Assembly (NCBI RefSeq): GCF_900104795.1
Contig: NZ_FNTG01000001.1
Span: 1,426,001-1,490,000 of the forward strand
Direction: 5' to 3'
Length of the DNA stretch: 64,000 nucleotides
From: Burkholderia sp. WP9
Lineage (GTDB): Bacteria; Pseudomonadota; Gammaproteobacteria; Burkholderiales; Burkholderiaceae
The notes beneath the pieces are model-generated. The model ran no database searches and was not told the DNA's origin. It was given only the letters and a program-made list of their open reading frames with translations. A program made the position numbers and the translations under genes. The number at the start of each line of letters is the position of its first letter. The first letter of the stretch is position 1. This document shows, piece by piece, positions 26,470-34,635 of this stretch.

Positions 26470-26485
26470 TGGCGTGATCTTTGCG
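26470..26485 (+). promoter_or_regulatory. Sigma-54 (-24/-12) promoter for the siroheme methyltransferase gene
   Basis: TGGCGTGATCTTTGCG matches TGGCACG-N4-TTGCW in the key GG and GC positions. The predicted transcription start is near 26495, giving a leader of about 220 bases before the start codon at 26714. Confidence 0.65.
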
Positions 26486-26546
26486 TAAGAGTGAACAGGT
26501 CGACGTGGCAACGCAGCCACCATGACCTGCAGTACGAACGAATACC

Positions 26547-26624
26547 GGACGGGCACAACGCTGTGATTCGTCCCACTCGAAGTCGAATACCGATACACCA
26601 GGCAGCAAACGGACAACGGCGTCC
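26547..26624 (+). ncRNA. ANTAR-type antiterminator leader RNA of the siroheme methyltransferase gene
   Basis: P1 is CAC[AACGCT]GTG (26554-26565) closed by an outer GGACG/CGTCC stem (26547-26551 with 26569-26573). P2 is GGAC[AACGGC]GTCC (26611-26624). Both hexaloops have A1 and G4, as ANTAR proteins require. P2 is identical, stem and loop, to P2 of the nirB leader on the opposite strand. Its loop and 3' arm form the 5' arm of the terminator that follows, so P2 and the terminator cannot coexist. Confidence 0.75.
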
Positions 26625-26660
26625 CCTCGTGACCAACACGAGCGGACGCCGTTTTTTATT
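26615..26660 (+). terminator. Leader terminator (attenuator) upstream of the siroheme methyltransferase gene
   Basis: Arms AACGGCGTCC (26615-26624) and GGACGCCGTT (26644-26653) with an inner CTCGTG/CACGAG stem, followed by TTTTATT. It ends 54 bases before ATG 26714, which makes it an attenuator rather than the end of an upstream gene, since no plus-strand gene precedes it. Confidence 0.85.
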
Positions 26661-26713
26661 TGGCTCCGGCAATTCAACTGCCGTTAGCCGACCCACAAGC
26701 GAAGGACACCGCG

Positions 26714-27529
26714 ATGAACACGAACACCGGCAAGGTCACCTTATTGAGCGCAGGCCCGGGCGACCTCGATCTGCTCACGCTGAAAGCCGCAAAAGCGTTG
26801 GCGGCGGCCGACGTCGTGTTGCTGGACGACCTCGCGAATCCGGAGATCGTGACGCTGGCGCCGCAGGCGCGGGTGATTCGCGTCGGCAAGCGCGGCGGCT
26901 GCCGCTCCACGCCGCAAGCGTTTATCGAACGCCTGATGCGGCGCTACGCGCTCAAGGGCTTGCATGTGGTGCGGGTCAAGGGCGGCGAAGCGCTGCTATT
27001 CGGCCGGGCCGGTGAAGAACTCGCGGCACTGCGCGACGCCGACATTTCGGTCGAGATCGTCAACGGCATTTCGTCGGGATTCGCGGCCGCCGCGGGACTG
27101 GGCATTTCGCTCACGCATCGCCGCCACTGCCACGGCGTTACTTTTGTCACCGCACATACGGAGGATCACGGCGAGCCCGACTGGGCCGCATTGGCGGCGA
27201 CCCACACCACGTTGGCAATCTATATGGGGATGCGGCGCATCGAGAGCATCGCGACCGCGTTGCTCGCGAGCCTGCCGGCCGACACCCCGGCAGCCGTCGT
27301 TCAGTGGGCGGGGGGCAGCAACGAGCGGCGCCTCTTGAGCCGTCTCGATCGCATCTCCGTCGATGCGACGAGCGCGAGTTTCGGTAGTCCGGCGGTGATT
27401 CTGGTGGGCAGCGCGATCGGCGAGAGCGTCGAGTGCGCGCGGGCTGCGGACCAGGCACGGCGCGATGAAACAGTGGCCATGCAGATCGACAAGCTGATCG
27501 GGCGAGAGTTCGTTGCACAGGCGGCGTAA
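26714..27529 (+). CDS. cobA: Uroporphyrinogen-III C-methyltransferase (siroheme synthesis)
   Basis: 271 residues, usual for the SUMT family. The S-adenosylmethionine-binding loops are present: SAGPGDLDLLTLKA near residues 12-25, VVRVKGGEALLFGRAGEE, and GISSGFAAAAGLGISLTHR. It methylates uroporphyrinogen III twice to make precorrin-2, the precursor of siroheme, which the neighbouring NirB needs. ATG 26714 was chosen because the family-like sequence begins there and a purine-rich AAGGACACC site precedes it; an in-frame start at 26660 lies inside the leader terminator. Control by a sigma-54 promoter and an ANTAR-type leader matches that of nirB, so cofactor and enzyme would be made together. Confidence 0.95.
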   Translation: MNTNTGKVTLLSAGPGDLDLLTLKAAKALAAADVVLLDDLANPEIVTLAPQARVIRVGKRGGCRSTPQAFIERLMRRYALKGLHVVRVKGGEALLFGRAGEELAALRDADISVEIVNGISSGFAAAAGLGISLTHRRHCHGVTFVTAHTEDHGEPDWAALAATHTTLAIYMGMRRIESIATALLASLPADTPAAVVQWAGGSNERRLLSRLDRISVDATSASFGSPAVILVGSAIGESVECARAADQARRDETVAMQIDKLIGREFVAQAA

Positions 27530-27784
27530 AAGCGCTCAGGCGCAGACATTACCGAAATAACTGCGGTCGGAAAGAATGCTCAGTACGGCAATATGGCTGC
27601 GCAGGTTGTAGATTCGCGCCGGGCGACCTTCGCTATAAAACGCGGTTCTGTGAAAACTGTCTCTATGCGGCCTGAAAACAGACTCTCCTGAAGATGAATT
27701 CTCTCAGGACTTCAAATTGCTCACTAACAAGAATGGACGGAAAGGAATAGACGGACACACAGAACACACACTGGGGAAAATCGG

Positions 27785-28165
27785 ATGGGCCATCAACGAG
27801 CCACACGCCTTCTGATCGCAGACGACGACGCAAATCTGCTGGCCGCTTACGTACTCTTTTTCAGCGCACATGGTTTCGAGATCAGGACCGCGCGCAACGG
27901 CCTCGACGCGCTGGCGCAATACTGCGCCTGGCATCCGGAGGCCGCGTTGCTGGACGTCGAAATGCCGCGCCTGGACGGGCGCGCGGTCGCGCGGCGAATC
28001 CGCTACGTGGGCGACGTGCCCGCGCCCATGCTGGTGGCGGTTACCGGGCTCGAGCGCGACGAGGAAAAGAGCGAGTCGCTGCGTTCGGGCTTCAATCATC
28101 ACTTCGTCAAACCGGTGCCCATGCCGGTCATTCTTGCCGCGTTGAACGGGCGGATCCGCCATTAA
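27785..28165 (+). CDS. Single-domain response regulator receiver protein
   Basis: 126 residues, only a CheY-like receiver. The acidic pocket is IADDD (residues 11-15), the phosphoacceptor is Asp57 in LLDVEMP, and the conserved Thr and Lys follow in VAVTGLE and FVKPV. There is no output domain, so it must act by protein contact or as a phosphate carrier. No histidine kinase lies nearby. A GGGGAAAA ribosome site precedes the ATG. It is separated from cobA by 255 bases with no clear promoter. It lacks an ANTAR domain, so it is not the missing antiterminator for the nitrate leaders. Confidence 0.9.
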   Translation: MGHQRATRLLIADDDANLLAAYVLFFSAHGFEIRTARNGLDALAQYCAWHPEAALLDVEMPRLDGRAVARRIRYVGDVPAPMLVAVTGLERDEEKSESLRSGFNHHFVKPVPMPVILAALNGRIRH

Positions 28166-28286
28166 GACCGAGACCGGCGGCTTGCGCCTCGTTGCGCCGG
28201 CAACGTTGCGCTGGACATTTTGACCGGCCTCTTCCCGCGTTTGCCGATGTTGCCGACCTGGCCGACGTACTGGCCGCCCACCGCCG

Positions 28287-29162
28287 TCAGTCGCCGAAAC
28301 CCAGTTCCGCCTCCACCGACTGCCCCACGCGCAGCCACTGCCCAGCCCCGCGTGCGACAAGCGCGTTGTTGCCGAACGTGATCGCCCCGTTTCGCTGCGG
28401 ATTCGCGCGATAGACACTCATCGTGTCGGTCGGCTCGTTCGGCCAGTCCGGATCGGGCGCGCCTTTGGCCTGGTCGATGGTGGGCATCGGACAGCGCGAG
28501 CACGGCTTCACCAGTTGCAATTGCACGTTCTCACCCGCCTCCCCGTCGATGCTCAGCGTCTCCACGTAATCCTCTTCGTACGCGTCGAGCCCCGTCAGCA
28601 CGACATTGGGGCGGAACCGGTTGATCGGAATCGCTGGTGCGCCCTTGCCGCTCAGGCGCGTGTTCAGATCGTCGAGCGACGCCTGACCGATCACCAGCAG
28701 CGGAAAACCATCGGCGAAATGCGTGGTCGCGCCGCCCACGCTATCCGTATAGTCCGGATCGACAATGCGCTCCCGCTCGGGATCGAAGCGCAGCAGGCGC
28801 GCGGGCACGCCGAGAACCGCCGAGAACCATGCCGCGCTTGCCGCGCCGGTGTCGAGTCCATAAGCTGCATCGCGCCAGACCTGCGTTTGCACCGCGCTCG
28901 GCGCTTCGAGCCGCGCGCTGTCCAGCGGCGTGCGCAATTCGCTCATGCCCGGCGCGCGAATCACGAGATCTTCGGCGCCGATTTCGACCTGAATCAGCGC
29001 CATGCGCGGATACGCGCGCTGCGTGAGCATGGCGCCGGCCGGGTCGGTGACCATCCAGCAGCGGTCGTATTCGAGGCCGGTGGCGAACAGACGCGCCTCA
29101 TGCAACGCAATGCCCGCGCAGGATTTGATCGGATAGACAAAAAGCTCGCTGATGGTCGCCAT
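28287..29162 (-). CDS. MOSC domain protein with N-terminal beta-barrel domain
   Basis: 291 residues. The N-terminal MOSC_N region begins ISELFVYPIKSCAGI, and the C-terminal MOSC region carries INRFRPNVVL and the cysteine-bearing segment KPCSRCPMPTID. Proteins of this build (YcbX-like, without a ferredoxin tail here) bind the molybdenum cofactor and act on N-hydroxylated compounds or in sulfur transfer. A molybdenum-linked role fits the nearby nitrate reductase, but that is only proximity. The gene is convergent with the receiver protein gene, and the debris of glcF begins about 100 bases upstream of its start. Confidence 0.9.
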   Translation of the reverse strand: MATISELFVYPIKSCAGIALHEARLFATGLEYDRCWMVTDPAGAMLTQRAYPRMALIQVEIGAEDLVIRAPGMSELRTPLDSARLEAPSAVQTQVWRDAAYGLDTGAASAAWFSAVLGVPARLLRFDPERERIVDPDYTDSVGGATTHFADGFPLLVIGQASLDDLNTRLSGKGAPAIPINRFRPNVVLTGLDAYEEDYVETLSIDGEAGENVQLQLVKPCSRCPMPTIDQAKGAPDPDWPNEPTDTMSVYRANPQRNGAITFGNNALVARGAGQWLRVGQSVEAELGFGD

Positions 29163-29264
29163 GGAGTGGGGGGCACGTGGGGAGCGTGCGAATTGTTGTG
29201 TTTAAGTCGCGATTGTAAAGCCCTCTACTCCCATCCTTCCAGCCGTAATGTCGCCCGCACGAGC

Positions 29265-30111
29265 CGCTGCTCTTCCTGTTCGATCTATCAACTGCTCGGC
29301 AACGAACTCGACGGCCCGCGCGGGCGCATCTATCTGATCGAGCAGATGCTGGAGGAAGATCCTGTCACGCAGAAAACCCAATTGCACCTCGACCGGTGCC
29401 TGAGCTGCCGCAATTGTGAAACCACCTGCCCGTCCGGCGTCACCTATCACGCGCTGCTCGATATCGGCCGTGCCGAGTTGGAGCGGCGCATCGAGCGGCC
29501 CTTGTCGGAACGCTTGCTGCGCGAGGGTTTGCGCCGCGCGATCCCGCATTCGGCGGTATTCGGCGCGCTGCTGAAGACCGGCCGCGCGATGCGGCCGTTT
29601 CTTCCGGCCGCGCTTGGACGTAAAATCGCGAGGCAAAGCGTTCGGCCAAATGCTGGGACAAACCCAAGGCCGGCGCCGCCGCATCCGCGCACAATGCTGA
29701 TGCTGGAGGGCTGCGTGCAACCCGCGCTGTCACCGAACACCAACGCGGCCGCTCGGTCAGCTGCAAGCAAGCTTGCCAGGGCAGACTCAGCAAAGAAACG
29801 CGTTTCACTGCCCCTGCACGTTGCAGCATGCGCAGAAGCCGGGCGGCGCGGTCGAGTCGATCCTGCAACAACTCGGCTTCGATCTCACCGCCGTGCCCGA
29901 CGCCTATCTGTGTTGCGGCTCGACAGGCACATATTCGATTACCCAGCCCGAGCTTGCGCAAAGGTTAGGCAAAAACCGGCTCGACGCGCTGGAAAGCGGC
30001 AAGCCGGAGATGATCGTCACGGCCAATATAGGCTGCCAGATGCATCTGGACGGCGCCGGGCGCACTCCGGTGCGCCACTGGATAGAACTTGTAGAAGCAT
30101 CCTTACCATAA
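29265..30111 (+). pseudogene. glcF: Glycolate oxidase iron-sulfur subunit, truncated and frameshifted
   Basis: Two pieces of GlcF remain in different frames. Piece 1 (about 29265-29750) starts at SCSIYQLLGNELDGPRGR, so about 35 N-terminal residues including most of the first [4Fe-4S] motif are gone; it continues through RCLSCRNCETTCPSG to LEGCVQPALSPNTNAA. Piece 2 (about 29800-30111) is the C-terminus, from AFHCPCTLQHAQK through YLCCGSTGTY to VRHWIELVEASLP. Against E. coli GlcF, about 125 residues between them are missing and the frame changes. glcD and glcE are not present upstream. The intact glcG and glcB follow closely, so this is a decayed glc operon. No insertion sequence remains at the break points. 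Confidence 0.88.
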
Positions 30112-30130
30112 ACGAACCAGGAAATTCATT

Positions 30131-30535
30131 ATGCTGAGCAAACCTGTGCTGACCCTTGCCGAAACGACCCGCATTCTCGAAGCCGCCCGCGCGGAAGCCG
30201 AGCAGAACAAGTGGGCCGTCGCCATCGTGGTGGTCGACGACGGCGGCCATCCGCTCGGAATGCTGCGCCTCGACGGCAGCGCGCCGGCCAGCTCGTATAT
30301 CGCGACCGAAAAGGCCCGCACTTCGGCGATCGGACGGCGTGAAACCAAGGTATATGAAGACATGATCAACAACGGCCGCACCGCATTCCTGAGCGCGCCG
30401 CTGCAAGGCACGCTGGAAGGCGGCGTGCCGGTGATCGTCGACGGCCAGGTGGTCGGCGCGGTCGGCGTGTCCGGCGTCAAGTCGGATCAGGACGCGCAGA
30501 TCGCCAAGGCCGGGATTCAGGCTATCGCCGCTTAA
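30131..30535 (+). CDS. glcG: GlcG/HbpS family heme-binding protein
   Basis: 134 residues, a compact DUF336 protein. The family pattern is clear: KPVLTLAETTRILEAA at the start, VVVDDGGHPLGMLRLDG, YIATEKARTSA, and the glycine-rich GGVPVIVDGQVVGAVGVSG. In E. coli glcG lies in the glycolate operon; relatives bind heme in redox sensing, but the role of GlcG is not settled. AGGAAA precedes ATG 30131. Its own partner genes (glcDEF) are lost or broken here, while glcB follows after 107 bases. Confidence 0.92.
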   Translation: MLSKPVLTLAETTRILEAARAEAEQNKWAVAIVVVDDGGHPLGMLRLDGSAPASSYIATEKARTSAIGRRETKVYEDMINNGRTAFLSAPLQGTLEGGVPVIVDGQVVGAVGVSGVKSDQDAQIAKAGIQAIAA

Positions 30536-30642
30536 ATTCGCGTGCCGCTCGAAGCGGCGGCGATCATCAAAAGAAGCTAAACCGTTGCACAACGCGGGCC
30601 GATGCCCCCTCATCGGCCCCATTCAGATAGATGGAGCAGTCG

Positions 30643-32817
30643 ATGACTCAGATGAACCCGCGCGGCGGACTGCAAGTCGCCGCCAACCTCGACCAGTTCG
30701 TCGAAACCGAAGCCCTGCCCGGCACCGGAATCGACAGCGCTGAATTCTGGTCGGGCTTCGACGCCCTCGTGCATGAGCTGGCGCCCAAGAACCGTGCGTT
30801 GCTCGCCGAGCGCGACCGCCTGCAAATCGAGCTGGACAACTGGCATCGCGCCAATCCGGGTCCGGTGCGCGATCTGCGTGCGTACCGCGCGTTTCTGGAG
30901 GGCATTGGCTATATCGTGCCCGTGCCTGCCAGCGTCAAAGCCACGACCGACCACGTGGACACCGAAATCGCCGAACAGGCCGGCCCGCAACTGGTGGTGC
31001 CGCTGTCGAACCAGCGCTATGCGCTGAACGCGGCGAACGCGCGCTGGGGCAGCCTGTACGACGCGCTGTACGGCACCGACGCGATCCCCGAGAGCAACGG
31101 CGCCGACAAGCAGAAGGCCTTCAACCCGGTGCGCGGCGCCGCGGTGATCGCCTATGCGCGCAAGTTTCTCGATCAGGCCGCACCGCTCGCGAACGGCTCG
31201 CATGCCGACGCGACCCACTATGGCGTGGAAGGCGGCAAGCTGATCGTCACGCTGAAGAACGGCAAGAGTGAGCTGAAGACGCCGGCGCAATTCATCGGCT
31301 ATCAAGGTGAAGAAAGCGCGCCGTCCGCGGTGCTGCTCAAGCACAACGGCCTGCACTTCGAAATCCAGATCGATGCGAACGACTCGATCGGCAAGACCGA
31401 TTCGGCGCATGTGAAAGACGTGGTGGTCGAAGCGGCGGTGAGCACGATCATCGACTGTGAAGACTCGGTCGCGGCCGTGGATGCGGACGACAAGGTCCAG
31501 CTCTACCGCAACTGGCTCGGCCTGATGAACGGCGATCTCGCCGAAGAGGTCACGAAAAACGGCAAGACCTTCACGCGCCGGCTGAACGCCGACCGCGTCT
31601 ACACCGCCGCGAATGGCACGGCGCCGGTCGTGCTGCATGGCCGCTCGCTGCTGTTCATCCGCAACGTCGGTCATTTGATGACCAATCTGGCGGTGCTGAC
31701 GAAAGACGGCCACGAGATTCCGGAAGGCATTCTCGACGCCGTGATCACCTCACTGTGCGCGTTGCACGACCGCAAGCACAAGCTGAATTCGCGCACCGGC
31801 TCGATCTATATCGTCAAGCCGAAGATGCACGGCCCGGCCGAAGTCGCCTTCGCGAGCGAGTTGTTCGCGCGCGTGGAAGACCTGCTGAAGCTGCCGCGCA
31901 ATACGATCAAGATGGGCATCATGGACGAGGAGCGCCGCACCAGCGTGAACCTGCTCGCCTGTATCGCCGAAGCGTCGGAGCGTGTCGCGTTCATCAACAC
32001 GGGTTTCCTCGACCGTACCGGCGACGAGATGCACACGGCCATGGAAGCCGGTCCGATGCTGCGCAAGGGCGACATGAAGTCGAGCGCCTGGATTGCCGCT
32101 TACGAGCGCAGCAACGTGCTAGTCGGTTTGAGCGCGGGCCTGCGCGGCCGCTCGCAGATCGGCAAGGGCATGTGGGCGATGCCTGATCTGATGCACGCCA
32201 TGCTCGAACAGAAAATTGCGCATCCGAAGGCCGGCGCGAACACCGCATGGGTGCCCTCGCCGACCGCCGCGACACTGCACGCGTTGCATTACCACCAGAT
32301 CGACGTGCAGGCGGTGCAGCAGGAACTGGAACGCACGGATTACGCGAAGGTGCGCGACGAACTGCTCGACGGCTTGCTGACGATTCCAGTCGTGGCCGAG
32401 GCAAAGTGGAGCGACGAGGAAATCCGCAGCGAGATCGACAACAACGCACAGGGCATTCTCGGCTACGTGGTGCGCTGGATCGATCAGGGCGTGGGCTGCT
32501 CGAAGGTGCCGGACATTCACAACGTCGGCCTGATGGAAGACCGTGCCACGCTGCGTATTTCCAGCCAGCATATCGCCAACTGGCTGTATCACGGCGTGGT
32601 GAAACGCGAGCTGGTTGAGGAGACGTTCAAGCGCATGGCGAAAGTGGTCGACGAGCAGAACGCGGGCGACCCGCACTACAAGCCGATGGCGCCGGGCTTC
32701 GACACGATCGCTTTCAAGGCCGCGCAAGCGCTGGTGTTCGAAGGACGCCAGCAGCCGAGCGGCTACACGGAACCGTTGCTGCACAAGTTCCGGCTGGAAG
32801 TGAAGAAAGAAGCCTGA
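30643..32817 (+). CDS. glcB: Malate synthase G
   Basis: 724 residues, matching the 723-residue E. coli enzyme. It condenses glyoxylate with acetyl-CoA to malate. Visible landmarks are the [18 protein letters not shown] stretch that holds magnesium ligands, [36 protein letters not shown] and [14 protein letters not shown] chose ATG 30643 because GGAG lies six bases upstream; the in-frame ATG at 30631 overlaps that site. The gene follows glcG and a terminator follows it. With glycolate oxidase broken, it would serve glyoxylate from other sources such as purine breakdown or isocitrate lyase. Confidence 0.97.
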   Translation: MTQMNPRGGLQVAANLDQFVETEALPGTGIDSAEFWSGFDALVHELAPKNRALLAERDRLQIELDNWHRANPGPVRDLRAYRAFLEGIGYIVPVPASVKATTDHVDTEIAEQAGPQLVVPLSNQRYALNAANARWGSLYDALYGTDAIPESNGADKQKAFNPVRGAAVIAYARKFLDQAAPLANGSHADATHYGVEGGKLIVTLKNGKSELKTPAQFIGYQGEESAPSAVLLKHNGLHFEIQIDANDSIGKTDSAHVKDVVVEAAVSTIIDCEDSVAAVDADDKVQLYRNWLGLMNGDLAEEVTKNGKTFTRRLNADRVYTAANGTAPVVLHGRSLLFIRNVGHLMTNLAVLTKDGHEIPEGILDAVITSLCALHDRKHKLNSRTGSIYIVKPKMHGPAEVAFASELFARVEDLLKLPRNTIKMGIMDEERRTSVNLLACIAEASERVAFINTGFLDRTGDEMHTAMEAGPMLRKGDMKSSAWIAAYERSNVLVGLSAGLRGRSQIGKGMWAMPDLMHAMLEQKIAHPKAGANTAWVPSPTAATLHALHYHQIDVQAVQQELERTDYAKVRDELLDGLLTIPVVAEAKWSDEEIRSEIDNNAQGILGYVVRWIDQGVGCSKVPDIHNVGLMEDRATLRISSQHIANWLYHGVVKRELVEETFKRMAKVVDEQNAGDPHYKPMAPGFDTIAFKAAQALVFEGRQQPSGYTEPLLHKFRLEVKKEA

Positions 32818-32866
32818 GGACTGGCTTGCCGGGCCGCGCGTGAAGCGTGGGCCGGCTGAAAGAAAG

Positions 32867-32898
32867 ACGGGCGCCGCGTGGTTAGCGGCGCCCGTTTT
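32867..32898 (+). terminator. Rho-independent terminator after glcB
   Basis: An 11-base-pair stem ACGGGCGCCGC/GCGGCGCCCGT (32867-32877 with 32885-32895) with a seven-base loop, followed by TTT. It lies 50 bases after the glcB stop. Confidence 0.85.
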
Positions 32899-33030
32899 AA
32901 TGTGCGCGATACTGCTGCGCGTTGCTTCTGCGTGATGAGTTTCGCGGGAGTTTCGCGAGCACATGGCGCTCTCGAACGAGCGCGGCGCGCATCAGCCGCC
33001 TGCGCTAGCCACGGCGGCCTTCAAAGTGGA

Positions 33031-33948
33031 TCAAGCCGCTTCCGCCGTATATTGCGCCGGCACGCCGTCCTGCATATTGGTCTGCATATACGCCTGCAAA
33101 TAAGCCTCGAATTCCGCCTTCACTTCCGGATGACGCAGCGCGAATTCCACCGTCGCTTTCAGATACCCAAGCTTGCTGCCGCAATCAAAACGCGTGCCGA
33201 AATAGCGATAAGCCAGCACCTGCTCTTCGGTCAGCAGCGATTGCACTGCATCGGTCAATTGCAGCTCACCGCCCGCACCCGGCTTCAACGCGCGAATATG
33301 TTTGAAGATGGTGGGCATCAGCACATAACGGCCCACCACGCCGAGATTCGACGGCGCCTTGTCCGGCGCCGGCTTCTCGACGATGCCCGACAGCTTGATC
33401 ACGTTGTCTTCCCACTCGCGGCCATCCACCACGCCGTACGAGCGGCTGTCTTCACGCGCGATGGTTTCGACGCCGATCACCGAGCTGTGGTAGTGATTGA
33501 AGGTATCGACCAGCTGGCTCATCACCGGCTTCGAGCTGTGCAGCAGGTCGTCGGCCAGAATCACCGCGAACGGGCTGTCGCCCACCAGTTTTTCGGCGCA
33601 CAGCACCGCGTGGCCAAGACCGAGCGCTTCGGCCTGACGCACATAGAAACAGTCGACATTAGCCGGCTTGATGCTGCGCACCAGGTCGAGCAGTTTCTGC
33701 TTGTTACGCGCCTCGAGTTCTGCCTCGATCTCGTAGGACTTGTCGAAATGATCTTCGATAGCGCGCTTGCTGCGGCCCGTCACGAAGATCATCTCGGTGA
33801 TGCCGGCGGCAATCGCTTCTTCGACCGCGTATTGAATCAGCGGCTTGTCGACGATCGGCAGCATTTCCTTAGGACTTGCCTTGGTAGCCGGCAGGAATCG
33901 TGTCCCGAGGCCCGCTACGGGAAACACGGCTTTGGTGACTTTCAGCAT
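33031..33948 (-). CDS. galU: UTP-glucose-1-phosphate uridylyltransferase
   Basis: 305 residues. The nucleotidyltransferase signature is at the N-terminus (FPVAGLGTRFLPATKASPKEM), followed by VDKPLIQYAVEEAI, the substrate segment IVEKPAP and the lysine-bearing GSKLGYLKATVEFAL. It makes UDP-glucose. I start at ATG 33948, where the protein begins MLKVTKAVFPVAG and GGGA is suitably placed; an in-frame ATG at 33963 is possible. At the edge of a cepacian-like cluster it corresponds to bceT, feeding UDP-glucose to BceC (UDP-glucuronate) and the lipid-carrier transferase BceB. Confidence 0.95.
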   Translation of the reverse strand: MLKVTKAVFPVAGLGTRFLPATKASPKEMLPIVDKPLIQYAVEEAIAAGITEMIFVTGRSKRAIEDHFDKSYEIEAELEARNKQKLLDLVRSIKPANVDCFYVRQAEALGLGHAVLCAEKLVGDSPFAVILADDLLHSSKPVMSQLVDTFNHYHSSVIGVETIAREDSRSYGVVDGREWEDNVIKLSGIVEKPAPDKAPSNLGVVGRYVLMPTIFKHIRALKPGAGGELQLTDAVQSLLTEEQVLAYRYFGTRFDCGSKLGYLKATVEFALRHPEVKAEFEAYLQAYMQTNMQDGVPAQYTAEAA

Positions 33949-34086
33949 GGTAGGCATTCCCACATCGGTTAGAAATTAGTGTGTTCGCGGGCCAGGCGGC
34001 CAATCGATTTCGCCGGAAAGGCTAGCAAAAAATGACGTCAGTGCCCACGTGAAATTTCCTCAATCAGAATAAATAAAACCATTCAA

Positions 34087-34130
34087 TTTCGATATGCAAC
34101 ATGGCGATAAGCAACAATTACATATCGAAA
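34087..34130. repeat. Inverted repeat upstream of galU
   Basis: Arms TTTCGATATG (34087-34096) and CATATCGAAA (34121-34130), perfect over ten bases with a 24-base spacer. It lies 139 bases upstream of the galU start within AT-rich sequence and has no T-run on either side, so an operator for a dimeric regulator is more plausible than a terminator. Confidence 0.5.
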
Positions 34131-34248
34131 ATGGATTTATTTTTCGCAGATTCAGAAATTTCTACATATCCTGACAACTGGCCTACGGATGCACGAGGCG
34201 CGCCGGCATACGGGCCGATCGCGCCCGCCAGACGTCTCGCGAGCCGCG

Positions 34249-34392
34249 TTATTCGTTGTCGTCGAGCTGGGGCAGCTTGCCCGGATTCATGCGAAAACGG
34301 CGGATCGGTTCGTTGCGCAGCGCCTCCCGATAGGCGGAGGCGGCGACAAGGATCAGCAGCACGGCAATGCCGGCGAGTAAATGCAGGTTCAT
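34249..34392 (-). CDS. Small single-span membrane peptide, 47 residues
   Basis: Starts MNLHLLAGIAVLLILVAASA, one membrane segment of about 17 residues, then a charged cytoplasmic-type tail with two arginine-rich stretches (YREALRNEPIRRFR) ending LPQLDDNE. An excellent ribosome site, GAGGTGA, lies six bases before ATG 34392. Codon choice is GC-rich at third positions, unlike the AT-rich flanks, which supports real coding. It lies between galU (same strand, 300 bases downstream) and a divergent acyltransferase gene. I do not recognise the family. By position it may belong to the exopolysaccharide locus. Confidence 0.6.
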   Translation of the reverse strand: MNLHLLAGIAVLLILVAASAYREALRNEPIRRFRMNPGKLPQLDDNE

Positions 34393-34635
34393 GACTTCAC
34401 CTCGGGTCAAGAGAATCCGTCACTCAAATTAGCACGACAAAAGCGGTAAATAATTCGCCGCTACATCCGGATATATGCAATTACAATTCGTCACAAAATT
34501 GCCGTCTAATTCAATTCAGCGCGCAATTTTTTTATCGATTTTTTGCCTGCGCCGTGCACTAGCATGTCATGCACCGTGGACGCGTACGGCGTCCGCGCGA
34601 ACCCGCTTTTTCCTCCGTCAGAATAAGGACCGCGC

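Noticed and set aside
27785..28165. The lone response regulator as the ANTAR antiterminator for the nitrate leaders
   Set aside because: It is only a receiver domain of 126 residues; no C-terminal three-helix ANTAR domain is present.
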